The notes under the pieces: generated by a model
What the model was told of the DNA's origin: nothing
What the model saw: only the letters and a program-made list of their open reading frames with translations
The model's database searches: none
Translations under genes and position numbers: made by a program
Shown here: piece after piece, positions 45,592 through 54,846 of the stretch
How positions within the stretch are numbered: the first letter of the stretch is position 1
Layout of the letters: each line of letters opens with the position of its first letter
Assembly: GCA_944391615.1 (NCBI GenBank)
Contig: CALXUE010000001.1
Location: forward strand, 62,001 to 126,000
Origin: an uncultured Alphaproteobacteria bacterium
Lineage (GTDB): Bacteria > Pseudomonadota > Alphaproteobacteria > RF32 > CAG-239
Direction of reading: 5' to 3'
Length of the DNA stretch: 64,000 bases

Positions 45592-46668
45592 ATGCAAACC
45601 CAGCAAACTATAAAACCCGCCAACCACAACTGGCTTTTCTGGCTCGGACTATTTGTCCTGTTTTGCTACGGCATCTATGTTTTGCGTTCGGTTTTGTTAC
45701 CGTTTGTGGCAGGTATAATTATTGGTTATCTGCTTGACCCTTGGGTTGTTAAATTCACCAAAATGGGCATGAACAGAACATTGGCCACATGTTTGGTTTT
45801 AGTTCTGCTGATTATAATTTTGGTACCGGCGGTAGCTTTGTTAATTAGTGTAATAAACGAACAAGTCAGCCGTTTTGTTTCCGTTATACCGGAATATTTG
45901 AGTGCTCTGGCTAAAAAGATAGAGCCTTATATTAATGACTTGCAAAAAAACTACCCGAATTTTGACGCCGAAAAAGTCAAGCTGTATATTCGGAGCAATC
46001 TGGCAAGTTACCTCAAATTTTTAGGGAAATTGGCCCAAAATATTATTTCCGGTAGCTTTGCATTGGCCAACATCATATCTCTGCTGTTAATTACGCCGGT
46101 TGTTGCCTTTTATATGCTGCGTGACTGGGACGGCTTTGTCTTAAAGATAGACAGTCTTCTGCCGCGCAAAAACAAAAAATCCATAAGGGAACAAGCCAAA
46201 GAAATAGACCGCACCTTAGCAGGCTTCATTCGTGGACAATTAAGCGTCTGCGTTTTATTGGGTAGCTTTTATTCTTTGGGATTATATTTTGTCGGACTTG
46301 AGCTAGGCGTATTAGTTGGATTTATAGCAGGATTAATATCATTCATTCCCTATATTGGTTCGATATCCGGATTCGTAATCAGTATGGGCATAGCCTTTGC
46401 GCAGTTTGACAGTATAGGCCCGATTCTGCAGGTTGTCGGTGTTTTTGCCGTTGGCCAATTTTTGGAAGGCAACTTTTTAACGCCGAAATTAGTGGGTGAC
46501 AGTGTCGGACTTCATCCGGTATGGATAATGTTTGCCTTACTGGCAGGAGGAGTTTTGTTAGGCTTTTTAGGATTAATGATTGCGGTACCGACAGCAGCGG
46601 TCATCGGCGTTCTAATCCGCCACGCCATCCGCAATTACAAACATAGCAGCCTTTATCTGGAAGATTAA
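45592..46668 (+). CDS. AI-2E family transporter
   Basis: 358 residues with about eight hydrophobic helices. Family hallmarks: LLPFVAGIIIGYLLDPWVVK near the N-terminus, a cytoplasmic/periplasmic helix hairpin around residues 100-150, then LVGFIAGLISFIPYIGSISG, VFAVGQFLEGNFLTPKLVGD and GLHPVWIMFALLAGGVLLGF. Members include PerM, TqsA and Na+/H+ antiporters; the substrate here cannot be told. Between DUF2066 and a terminator. In alphaproteobacteria this family often precedes the DnaA-like hda, which is not seen here. Confidence 0.92.
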   Translation: MQTQQTIKPANHNWLFWLGLFVLFCYGIYVLRSVLLPFVAGIIIGYLLDPWVVKFTKMGMNRTLATCLVLVLLIIILVPAVALLISVINEQVSRFVSVIPEYLSALAKKIEPYINDLQKNYPNFDAEKVKLYIRSNLASYLKFLGKLAQNIISGSFALANIISLLLITPVVAFYMLRDWDGFVLKIDSLLPRKNKKSIREQAKEIDRTLAGFIRGQLSVCVLLGSFYSLGLYFVGLELGVLVGFIAGLISFIPYIGSISGFVISMGIAFAQFDSIGPILQVVGVFAVGQFLEGNFLTPKLVGDSVGLHPVWIMFALLAGGVLLGFLGLMIAVPTAAVIGVLIRHAIRNYKHSSLYLED

Positions 46669-46674
46669 AAAAAC

Positions 46675-46710
46675 AACCTTAGAGCCATCAAACTCTAAGG
46701 TTATTTTTTT
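46675..46710 (+). terminator. rho-independent terminator
   Basis: AACCTTAGAG (46675-46684) pairs exactly with CTCTAAGGTT (46693-46702), then A and seven T. It overlaps the end of the convergent methyltransferase gene. Confidence 0.93.
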
Positions 46711-47404
46711 AGCTTTCTTTATAGCGTTCTTTGCGCGCGCGGCGAGACAAGCTCCACAAATTTCCCCACCCGTTAATCGGCTGAACCTCGTATTTTGACT
46801 TAAAATCAAAATCACGAGAAAAGAAAACAGAAGTCGTTTTCGTGTAATTGTTCATCGGGCAAAAACCATAAAAATCCACTTGCAAAAGATTAGCTTTTTT
46901 CAAAGCGGCCACCGCATTTTTGTATTCCAAAGAAGTATTGATACGGTCGCTGTCATCCAAAATAATCACACCGCCTTTAGCCAAGGCCGCAACTGCGCAT
47001 TGCGCGCATTCGGCACGCCGTTTGCCGTCAACCACAATCACATCATATTTTTGACTATCTTCAAAAATGGCCTTTTCATAAATTTCACCTTCATCCCGCC
47101 ACCGAACTTCTAAATTTGGCGCGTCAAAACTATGCATCCATTTATCAAACCACTTGGGATTATCCTCAATGCTAATCACTTTTTGCGCGCGCATTGCCCA
47201 AAACAAAGACGAATTTCCGCAGCCATATTCAAAAACCGACTTATCACTATAATCAAATTGCGACAAATATTCAATCGCCGGATACGTATACCACGGAATA
47301 GGGTTTCCGTCCCTGTCAACACAAACTTTTTCATCAATCGTACGTTCAATGGCAAAATCATTGCGCCACATATCAATAAATTTTTGAAATTTTTCACTAT
47401 ACAT
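46709..47404 (-). CDS. class I SAM-dependent methyltransferase-like protein
   Basis: 231 residues. The Rossmann methyltransferase core is visible: motif I VFEYGCGNSSLFWAMRAQKV (around residue 58), motif II ISIEDNPKWFDKW, motif IV YDVIVVDGKRRAECAQCAV and GGVIILDDSDRINT. It resembles FkbM/TylF-like and class-24 types that lack a known substrate. WYTYPAIEYLSQFDY before the core is common in such proteins. It stands alone, convergent with the AI-2E transporter. Confidence 0.82.
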   Translation of the reverse strand: MYSEKFQKFIDMWRNDFAIERTIDEKVCVDRDGNPIPWYTYPAIEYLSQFDYSDKSVFEYGCGNSSLFWAMRAQKVISIEDNPKWFDKWMHSFDAPNLEVRWRDEGEIYEKAIFEDSQKYDVIVVDGKRRAECAQCAVAALAKGGVIILDDSDRINTSLEYKNAVAALKKANLLQVDFYGFCPMNNYTKTTSVFFSRDFDFKSKYEVQPINGWGNLWSLSRRARKERYKES

Positions 47405-47520
47405 ATTTTTCTCCGGCCGCTAAACATAAAAATATGAGTAACATAAATAAAATTTGCTTTCAAGTTAAGATTTTTTGAGTTATAGTTTGCCCATAAAACA
47501 AACATTTACAAAAAACAAAT

Positions 47521-47835
47521 ATGTCACACACAGAGCTCATATTAAAAAACCCGCGAACAGATAAACTAAAAGCAGTACCGCTTGGTTATTCATGGACCGT
47601 TATGTTTTTTGGATTCCTTGTACCCTTGTGGCGCAAGGACTGGAAATACAGCTTGATATTTTTTTTGATATATGCCTTAAGTATCGGCAGTTTAACACCT
47701 GTAATGGCTTATTACTATAACAGGCTCTACGCGTTGGAACTATTGCGCCGCGGCTATAAATTATTTAACATACAAGGCCACATCAGCCCGCATGAATTAA
47801 ACAAATTGCGTTCTAAAATCCCCGATTTAGCTTAG
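47521..47835 (+). CDS. small conserved membrane protein
   Basis: 104 residues. The segment VPLGYSWTVMFFGFLVPLWR followed by KDWKYSLIFFLIYALSIG is the pattern seen in a widespread group of small inner-membrane proteins (GxSWTxxFFGxxVPLxRxDWK; HrgC/DUF2628-like). Two membrane helices at about 26-42 and 45-66, then a basic cytoplasmic tail. Function not known. Its last 23 bases overlap the end of holA on the opposite strand. Confidence 0.75.
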   Translation: MSHTELILKNPRTDKLKAVPLGYSWTVMFFGFLVPLWRKDWKYSLIFFLIYALSIGSLTPVMAYYYNRLYALELLRRGYKLFNIQGHISPHELNKLRSKIPDLA

Positions 47836-48859
47836 CAGCGGCCGATGCTGCGGCAGAAGCCACCTGCATTAAGGTGTAGCTGACAATTTCTTCCACCGGC
47901 ATATTGGCGTTGCGGGTGTTCTTTTCCGCCTGATACAACAAATCAATCACACTAAAAACTCTATCTCTGTTCCAAATAGACATTTGCTTTCGAAAAGCCG
48001 GCTCTCTGAAAAAAATAATTCTCGGTGTAAGCTTTTTCATAGCGGCATCAACATTTAAGCCTTCTTCAACAAAGGCCAAACAGCTGAGTATTTTCAAAAA
48101 ATGATAATACAAATTTCGTATAACCTGAGCCGGATCCGTTCCCTCATTAACAAGTTTTTCATAAGCCGCCAAAGTTTTATCTTTTTGCCCGCCGGCCGCA
48201 GCATAACATAAATCATCAAAAGAAGAAGATGACGTATCACTAACCACCGCCAACACATCATCAGGCAAAACCTGAGACTTGTTTCCGGTATAAGTGATTA
48301 ACTTTTCAATTTCATTGAGATTAGACTTTCTGTCATTGGAGAGTCTGGCTGCCATTAATTGCAAAGCATCGTTTGAAATAGCAATTTTATGGCTGGACAA
48401 GGCATTGCGAATAGTCGAAAACACATCTTCATCACGGTCTTCATAGCAAGCCACAACGCCTAAATAAGATGAATCTTCTCCCAATTTCACCAAAGAAGAC
48501 TTTTTGTTTAAAGAGGAAGAATAAGCAATCACCAAAGTGTCAGATTTTGAATCATCAAACAGCGTCTTAAAAACCTTGGTAAGATTATTGTCAACATCTT
48601 TAATAACAATAACACGCCGTCCACCCATAAGCGATTGCGCATTAAACTCCCCGATAAGACATCCCGCATCGGCATTAACATCATCCCCGTTCAAATACAC
48701 AACCTGAAACGGATCAAACACATCCGGAGAAATAGCCTTGGTCAAATTTTTAACATATTCGGCAATCAAACCCTCATTAGCGCCATAAATAATCCACCCC
48801 CGCACGGAAGTATCAGGATTTTTATAAAAGCGTTCTACTTGCCCAGCCTTATAAATCAC
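47813..48859 (-). CDS. holA: DNA polymerase III subunit delta
   Basis: 348 residues. Clamp-loader delta pattern: GWIIYGANEGLIAEYVKNLT, FNAQSLMGGRRVIVIKDVDN, LVIAYSSSLNKKSSLVKLGE, ARLSNDRKSNLNEIEKLITY (the NEIEK hallmark) and AQVIRNLYYHFLKIL. It opens the beta clamp in the clamp loader. The GTG start overlaps the lptE stop (GTGA), the common leuS-lptE-holA arrangement. Confidence 0.93.
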   Translation of the reverse strand: MIYKAGQVERFYKNPDTSVRGWIIYGANEGLIAEYVKNLTKAISPDVFDPFQVVYLNGDDVNADAGCLIGEFNAQSLMGGRRVIVIKDVDNNLTKVFKTLFDDSKSDTLVIAYSSSLNKKSSLVKLGEDSSYLGVVACYEDRDEDVFSTIRNALSSHKIAISNDALQLMAARLSNDRKSNLNEIEKLITYTGNKSQVLPDDVLAVVSDTSSSSFDDLCYAAAGGQKDKTLAAYEKLVNEGTDPAQVIRNLYYHFLKILSCLAFVEEGLNVDAAMKKLTPRIIFFREPAFRKQMSIWNRDRVFSVIDLLYQAEKNTRNANMPVEEIVSYTLMQVASAAASAAAKLNRGF

Positions 48860-49455
48860 GGGTTAACCCCTTTTTCATCCATAGGATCAACGGTTGATTT
48901 TCTCTCCGTTGTTTCTTTTATATCCTCATACTTAGAAAATCTGGCATGAAAATAAGCCCCCACGCGCAGCGTAATATCTTGAGCAATAATTTTAGAGGCC
49001 TCTTCTTCCGCCTTCTGAGCGCCAATAGTAGTTGAATACGGATTAACCAAAATATCATAACTGGTATAAGCAATACTATTGTTAGTAAAAAGTTTTTTAC
49101 CGTCTTCAGCCATATAATAAGTCACCCGATACACCACCATACGTCTTGTTGCCGTAATATCCTGACGCAAGGCTTGATCATATTCACGTTTTTTAACAGA
49201 TGAAATATAAAGACGATATTCAGGGTGTTCAGGTTCACCTTTAGGAGTCAAATTATCGAGCAAAATATTTCGCACCATCTGCCCAAAGCGCCCGCTTGCC
49301 GTTTCCACCTTAACCTTTTCCATTTCCTGAGAAATAGAGGTATTAAATTGGTTATTATAATACCACTTTGCGCCCCCCTCTTTTTGCACATACAAGGGAG
49401 AGAAGCCACATCCCGACACAAGACAAAAGCATAAGAAAAGGAAACATTTTTTCAT
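48856..49455 (-). CDS. lptE: LPS-assembly lipoprotein LptE
   Basis: 199 residues from ATG 49455 (GGAG upstream), starting MKKCFLFLCFCLVSGCGFSP: a lipoprotein signal with lipobox VSGC followed by the family GFSPLY. Later segments RFGQMVRNILLDNLTPKG and YRLYISSVKKREYDQALRQD, RRMVVYRVTYYMAEDGKKLF fit the LptE/RlpB fold. It plugs LptD in the outer membrane for LPS export. The position between leuS and holA supports the call. Confidence 0.92.
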   Translation of the reverse strand: MKKCFLFLCFCLVSGCGFSPLYVQKEGGAKWYYNNQFNTSISQEMEKVKVETASGRFGQMVRNILLDNLTPKGEPEHPEYRLYISSVKKREYDQALRQDITATRRMVVYRVTYYMAEDGKKLFTNNSIAYTSYDILVNPYSTTIGAQKAEEEASKIIAQDITLRVGAYFHARFSKYEDIKETTERKSTVDPMDEKGVNP

Positions 49456-49471
49456 ACCAATCTCCAAGTAT

Positions 49472-51958
49472 TTATAAGGCCGCCACAATATTAACAATTT
49501 TATTGGGAACCACAATAACTTTGCGAATTTCTTTGCCTTCTGTTTGACGTTTAACATTTTCCAAAGCAAATGCGGCTTTTTCCACCTCATCTTTCGGAGC
49601 ATCTTTAGGCATTTCGATTGTGCCGCGCATTTTTCCGTTAAGTTGAACAGCAATAGTCACCACATCATCTTCAGCCAACTTAGCATCAAAAACCGGCCAC
49701 GGCGCCTTAATTGCCAAATCAGCATGTCCCAATCTTGCCCACATTTCTTCAGCCAAATGCGGTGTAAACGGACACATCAAAAGAATAAGCGTTCCATAAA
49801 CTTCCGGTGAAATTTTTTCAGCATCAGACAAAGAATTTACAAAACTCATCAAAGATGAAACGGCCGTATTAAACTTCATTTGGTCAATACGTTCGGTCAC
49901 TTCTTTAATACACTTATGCAGAGCGCGTAAATCTTTTTCAGAAGGTTTAACAGAAGCATCAACTTTTTTGAACAAACCATAAACCTTGTTCACAAAGCGG
50001 TACACACCCATCAAACTCTCTTCCGACCACATCGCCACTTGGTCAAACGGCCCGATAAACATTTCATAAAGACGGAAGGTATCTGCACCATAACTATTGA
50101 CAATATCATCAGGATTAACCACATTACCGCGAGATTTAGACATTTTCTCGCCGTTTGAAGCCAAAATCATACCATGGGACGTACGTTTTTTATAAGGTTC
50201 CGAGGTTGGCACCAACCCGCAATCAAACAAAAACTTATTCCAAAAACGAGAATACAACAAGTGCAACGTTGTGTGCTCCATACCCCCGTTATACCAATCC
50301 ACGGGCATCCAGTATTCCAAAGCTTCTTTAGAAGCAAATTCTTTGTCGTTATGCGGATCGCAATAACGCAAAAAGTACCAAGAAGAACCAGCCCAGTTAG
50401 GCATTGTATCAGTTTCGCGCCGTGCTTTACCCCCACATTTCGGACAAGTTGTTTCCAACCAAGCACCAGCTTTTGACAAAGGAGATTCGCCCTCATCATT
50501 TGGATGATAATCAGGTACTTCGGGCAAAGTCAACGGCAATTCAGATTCAGGTATCGGCTGCCAACCGCAGTGCTCACAATAAACCATCGGAATAGGCTCT
50601 CCCCAATAACGTTGACGAGAGAACACCCAGTCACGGAGTTTAAAGTTAACTTTGGCATTTCCAAAACCATGCTTAGTTGCAAAATCAATAGCGGCTTTCA
50701 TACCTTCTTCTTTGTTCATTCCGTTCAAAAAGTCAGAATTAATATGTGCGCCGTCTTCTTCCCAAGCTTTTTCCGAAATATCACCACCTTCCAAAACTTG
50801 AATAATCGGCAGATTAAACTTCTTGGCAAAATCGTAGTCACGTTGGTCATGAGCCGGCACAGCCATAATTGCGCCCGTACCATATCCGGTTAACACATAA
50901 TCGGAAATAAACACCGGAATAAGCTTGTTATTGAATGGATTTTTAGCTTTAATGCCTTTAAGTTCCACGCCGGTTTTTGAGTCATCAGCCGTACGTTGCA
51001 GTTCAGACTTTTTAGCAGTTTCATCAACATAAGCCTTAATTTCGGCCTGATTTTCAAACATCGGCATTAATTCTTGCACAAATTTGTGCTCTGGAGCCAT
51101 AACCATATAAGTCACACCGAAAGCCGTATCGGGACGGGTTGTAAAGACTTTAAGTTTTTTGCCTTCAAAAGTTTTACCATCATTTGAGCACAAATCAAAA
51201 TCGAGTTCAGCGCCTTCGGAACGCCCAATCCAATTAATCTCGGAGGATTTAACTCTATCAATAAAGTCCAACCCCTCCAAATCATCAATCAACCTATCGG
51301 CATATTTGGTAATAGCCACCATCCATTGTTCTTTGTTACGACGAACCACCTGTGCGCCACAGCGTTCGCAACATCCGTTAACCACTTCTTCATTAGCCAA
51401 TCCAACCTTACAGCTCGGACACCAGTTAATCGCAATTTTATCTTTATAAGCCAACCCTTTTTCAAAGAGTTTAATAAACATCCATTGCGTCCACTTATAA
51501 TATTCGGGATCACAGGTAGAAAAACATCTGTCCCAGTCAAAGCTAAACCCTAGAGACTTAAGCTGCCGTGTAAAATTTTGGATATTAGCTTTTGTAGAAA
51601 CAGCAGGATGCACGCCGGTTTTGATAGCATAATTTTCAGCCGGCAGGCCAAAAGCATCAAATCCCATTGGATACAGCACATTAAAGCCCTGCATTCTTTT
51701 TTTGCGGGCAATCACATCCAAAGCGGTATAAGAGCGTGGATGTCCAACATGAAGCCCCGCACCGGATGGATAAGGAAATTCCACAAGGGCATAAAACTTT
51801 TCTTTAGACTTATCAATATCAACCTTATAAGCTTTTTCTTCATCCCAAATTTTTTGCCATTTGCTTTCAATTGTCCTAAAATTATAACGGTCTTCGATAG
51901 CCCATTCTTTTTTCCAATCATCAAAGTTCATTCCGTTAAAATGTGTATTCTGAGTCAT
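49472..51958 (-). CDS. leuS: leucyl-tRNA synthetase
   Basis: 828 residues from ATG 51958; a TTG six bases upstream sits closer to AAGGA and is an alternative. Class Ia synthetase: HIGH motif GLHVGHPRSYTALDV (near 48), zinc-type knuckle CPSCKVG...CCERCG, CP1 editing domain with TTRPDTAFGVTYMVMAPEH, KMSKS motif GEKMSKSRGNVVNPDDI (near 583) and the C-terminal anticodon domain. A second Cys group CPKCGGKARRETDTM lies before the KMSKS. Followed 16 bases later by lptE. Confidence 0.97.
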   Translation of the reverse strand: MTQNTHFNGMNFDDWKKEWAIEDRYNFRTIESKWQKIWDEEKAYKVDIDKSKEKFYALVEFPYPSGAGLHVGHPRSYTALDVIARKKRMQGFNVLYPMGFDAFGLPAENYAIKTGVHPAVSTKANIQNFTRQLKSLGFSFDWDRCFSTCDPEYYKWTQWMFIKLFEKGLAYKDKIAINWCPSCKVGLANEEVVNGCCERCGAQVVRRNKEQWMVAITKYADRLIDDLEGLDFIDRVKSSEINWIGRSEGAELDFDLCSNDGKTFEGKKLKVFTTRPDTAFGVTYMVMAPEHKFVQELMPMFENQAEIKAYVDETAKKSELQRTADDSKTGVELKGIKAKNPFNNKLIPVFISDYVLTGYGTGAIMAVPAHDQRDYDFAKKFNLPIIQVLEGGDISEKAWEEDGAHINSDFLNGMNKEEGMKAAIDFATKHGFGNAKVNFKLRDWVFSRQRYWGEPIPMVYCEHCGWQPIPESELPLTLPEVPDYHPNDEGESPLSKAGAWLETTCPKCGGKARRETDTMPNWAGSSWYFLRYCDPHNDKEFASKEALEYWMPVDWYNGGMEHTTLHLLYSRFWNKFLFDCGLVPTSEPYKKRTSHGMILASNGEKMSKSRGNVVNPDDIVNSYGADTFRLYEMFIGPFDQVAMWSEESLMGVYRFVNKVYGLFKKVDASVKPSEKDLRALHKCIKEVTERIDQMKFNTAVSSLMSFVNSLSDAEKISPEVYGTLILLMCPFTPHLAEEMWARLGHADLAIKAPWPVFDAKLAEDDVVTIAVQLNGKMRGTIEMPKDAPKDEVEKAAFALENVKRQTEGKEIRKVIVVPNKIVNIVAAL

Positions 51959-51998
51959 AGTCAACTAAATCCTTACAAAAACAACATACATAAAAAAA

Positions 51999-52445
51999 TT
52001 ATCTGGTCATTACATCGCGGTGATAAAGTTCACGAGCTTGTGTCAAGATAGCGTTTTCGGTTTCGAGAGCAAGTTTTTCATCCGGCGCAGCTTCAGTCCA
52101 AGTATTTCCTTTTAACATTTTTTTATAAACCTCGACTTTAAGGCTATTTGCCTGCAAATTTTGAGAATATATATTCACCACGACCTTAAGCTGCTCGTTT
52201 GACGCAAATTTTTTCCATTCGGTCACGATAACACCACCCTTAGCATCAGATGAAGCCAACGGCATAAAAGCGAGTTTATCAAGAGAGGCCTGCCACAAAT
52301 AAGGATTAACCGCCAAATAAGACCCTTCATCTTGAATAGTTTCTTTTCCAGCGGCATCATCACCAAAAGGCCACCAATTCTGCATATAAGAGCACCCATT
52401 CAAGAACAACACTGAAATCACAGCCAAGCACAAATATTTTTTCAT
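51999..52445 (-). CDS. DUF3576 lipoprotein
   Basis: 148 residues from ATG 52445. MKKYLCLAVISVLFLNGCSY is a lipoprotein signal (lipobox LNGC). The mature part follows DUF3576: YLAVNPYLWQASLDKLAFMP, DAKGGVIVTEWKKFASNEQL and KLALETENAILTQARELY. Function unknown. Located just before leuS on the same strand (40-base gap), the normal alphaproteobacterial neighbourhood DUF3576-leuS-lptE-holA. Confidence 0.9.
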   Translation of the reverse strand: MKKYLCLAVISVLFLNGCSYMQNWWPFGDDAAGKETIQDEGSYLAVNPYLWQASLDKLAFMPLASSDAKGGVIVTEWKKFASNEQLKVVVNIYSQNLQANSLKVEVYKKMLKGNTWTEAAPDEKLALETENAILTQARELYHRDVMTR

Positions 52446-52515
52446 AATGACCATCCTTACATAAAAAAATTTGTCTTATTATAAAAGCTAAAACAAAAAA
52501 TACAAGTCGTTTAAC

Positions 52516-52543
52516 TTGTAATTAACGAGAAAAGAACTAAAAT
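52516..52543 (+). promoter_or_regulatory. possible promoter of rsmB
   Basis: TTGTAA (52516-52521), 16-base spacer, TAAAAT (52538-52543). Confidence 0.45.
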
Positions 52544-52576
52544 ACGCAAGAAAAAGACAATTAAACAGAGAACAAC

Positions 52577-53857
52577 ATGAGTGAAAGCCGCCAAACAGCC
52601 TTAAAAATATTAGCCTCCGCGCTCAAAGAAAAATCCCTTATCAGGATTCCGACAAGGGAAGATAGCGCATACCTGAATATGCTGTTATTAAGCTGCCTCA
52701 GGCAATGGGCGGACACCGATTCGATTCTCAAACAATTTTTGAGCAAAAAACTTCCGCCCAAGGCTTATAATATAGAGCTAATTTTGCATTTGGCCATAAC
52801 CGAAATTTTAAGCTTAAACACGCCAGACTACGCCACGATCAACGAATGGGTTGATATAGCTAAAAAAGAAAGTAACAAAGTTTTAGCCGGTTTAACCAAT
52901 GCGATTCTCCACAAAATTTCTCAAGACAAAAACAATTTGCAAACACAACTTGGGCAACATTATTTTACCCCCAATTATTTATCGATACTCAAGCAAGATT
53001 ACAGCGCAAAAGAAATAACACAAATGGAACAAGCTCTAATAAAGAGCACCGAACCGCCGCTGTGTCTGAGTGTCAAAGAAAATCCTCAGTTATGGGCTCA
53101 AAAATTAGGAGGAGAATTTATTGCCAACGACAGCATTATTATTCGCAAATCAGGCTCTCCGAGCAAATTGGAAGGCTATAAAGAAGGCGCTTGGTGGGTG
53201 CAAGACTTTGCCGCTTCTTTGGCCGTAACCGCATTAGGTGACATTAAAGGACAACGCGTACTAGATTTATGTGCCGCCCCCGGAGGAAAAACAGCCCAAT
53301 TAATCAATAAGGGCGCAAAAGTCACCGCACTTGACATATCCAAAGATCGGCTTGAAACCTTAAAAGAAAACCTGCATCGCCTACATTTTGAGGCAGAAAA
53401 CATCGTTTGCGCCGACGCCATTGATTACTTGCAAAATTATCAAGGCAAAAAATTTGACTCGATAGTCATAGATGCTCCTTGTTCAGCAACGGGAATTTTC
53501 CGCCGTCATCCCGAAATTTTACTTTACAAAACGCAAGAAGACATCAAAAAACAAGCCAATCTTCAAAAGCAAATTTTAGCTCAAATTGCAAACGCGCTCA
53601 AAACTGGCGGAACATTGGTTTATTGCGTTTGTTCCTTATCCAAAGCCGAAGGTGTTGCACAGATTCGCAATTTTTTAAATCACCATCACCAATTCAAGCT
53701 TCAGCCGCTGACAGTTTCAGAAATCGGCGCCTTACAATGTCCGGAATTAGCCTCTGCCATAAATAAAGAGGGCTGCCTGCAAACATTAAGTTCTATGTTG
53801 CCAAGTTACGGCGGCATCGATTCTTTTTTCATCGCCAAACTCCAAAAGGTTGAATAA
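52577..53857 (+). CDS. rsmB: 16S rRNA (cytosine(967)-C5)-methyltransferase
   Basis: 426 residues. The N-terminal NusB-like domain (residues 1-140, including YLNMLLLSCLRQWADTDSIL) precedes the methyltransferase: VLDLCAAPGGKTAQLINKGA (motif I, around 232), VTALDISKDRLETLKENL, DAPCSATGIFRRHPEI (first Cys) and YCVCSLSKAEG (catalytic Cys). NusB domain plus RsmB motifs distinguish it from RsmF. The next gene overlaps its frame end closely. Confidence 0.93.
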   Translation: MSESRQTALKILASALKEKSLIRIPTREDSAYLNMLLLSCLRQWADTDSILKQFLSKKLPPKAYNIELILHLAITEILSLNTPDYATINEWVDIAKKESNKVLAGLTNAILHKISQDKNNLQTQLGQHYFTPNYLSILKQDYSAKEITQMEQALIKSTEPPLCLSVKENPQLWAQKLGGEFIANDSIIIRKSGSPSKLEGYKEGAWWVQDFAASLAVTALGDIKGQRVLDLCAAPGGKTAQLINKGAKVTALDISKDRLETLKENLHRLHFEAENIVCADAIDYLQNYQGKKFDSIVIDAPCSATGIFRRHPEILLYKTQEDIKKQANLQKQILAQIANALKTGGTLVYCVCSLSKAEGVAQIRNFLNHHHQFKLQPLTVSEIGALQCPELASAINKEGCLQTLSSMLPSYGGIDSFFIAKLQKVE

Positions 53858-53858
53858 A

Positions 53859-54773
53859 ATGACAGAAACACCAAACACCAAACCCATCTACATTTTAGGC
53901 AACACGCCGTTAAGTTACTATCTGGCTGCAAAATTTCAGGCTGCGGGAGAGATGGTGGAACTGATTTTAAAATCCAAAGAATACGGTAGCATCGAGAACA
54001 CCAATTTCACCATAAAAGAAGACACCAAATTGCAAAAAAGCCACACCAAAATAAAAACATCTTTCTGGACACGTTCACCGGCAAAAATGTTAATAATCTG
54101 CTCTTCAACCGAAGAATTAAACAGTGATCTGATATGCATCAGCAAAGATAAAATAAAAAATTGTCCTATTTTGAGTTTCAGTTTAACGGAAAGCACCGCT
54201 TATATAGAAAACATCGTAGGCAACCGCCTGACACAATGTTGGCTCAACGGCTGGATAACGAAAAAAAACAATCACATAAACGTCTTAGGCGCCACCCCCA
54301 GCATCAACATCTATACGCCGTGTGACAAAGGCATAAAACACCAGCTTGATAATTTGTTTGCCCAAACCGAAATAAAATTAATTTATGAAACAAACAAAGA
54401 CACCAGCTTCTGGCATTTTTTCACAATTTATGCATGCTGCTCCCTCATAAGTGCCTCCTGCAACAAGAGCATTCCGCAAATCTTAAAGAACAAACCCCTA
54501 TACGCCTTGCTCGAAAAAATGATTGAAGAAAGTTTATCATTGCAAAAATCTTCCTCTGCGCAATTAAACTTAACCAAAATCATGGATGAAATAAAAACCA
54601 TCCCAACAGGATACATTTTTCCACTACAAGAAAACATCAACTTAAGCCGCAATGGTGACTTTGACACCATAAGCAACATTTTAATCAATCAAGCCAAAAA
54701 AACATCTCAACCGATTCCGGTGTTGTCTGACATCATCAAACAAATTTATAACATATATCTTAGTATAAACTAA
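53859..54773 (+). CDS. degenerate ketopantoate-reductase-like protein
   Basis: 304 residues from ATG 53859 (AAAGG upstream; TTG 53850 is possible). The N-terminus YILGNTPLSYYLAAKFQAAG is like a Rossmann GxGxxG segment but with GNTPLS in place of the glycine-rich turn. LNGWITKKNNHINVLGATPS and the helical C-terminal half recall ApbA/PanE proteins. The usual catalytic Lys in the C-terminal helix is not evident, so NADPH-dependent reduction is doubtful. It begins 1 base after rsmB. Assignment is weak. Confidence 0.65.
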   Translation: MTETPNTKPIYILGNTPLSYYLAAKFQAAGEMVELILKSKEYGSIENTNFTIKEDTKLQKSHTKIKTSFWTRSPAKMLIICSSTEELNSDLICISKDKIKNCPILSFSLTESTAYIENIVGNRLTQCWLNGWITKKNNHINVLGATPSINIYTPCDKGIKHQLDNLFAQTEIKLIYETNKDTSFWHFFTIYACCSLISASCNKSIPQILKNKPLYALLEKMIEESLSLQKSSSAQLNLTKIMDEIKTIPTGYIFPLQENINLSRNGDFDTISNILINQAKKTSQPIPVLSDIIKQIYNIYLSIN

Positions 54774-54846
54774 TTCTGATGGTTGAAGAAATTTATAAAA
54801 TAGAATAAAACAATAAAAGAAACACGACAACAAAGAGAGACAAACC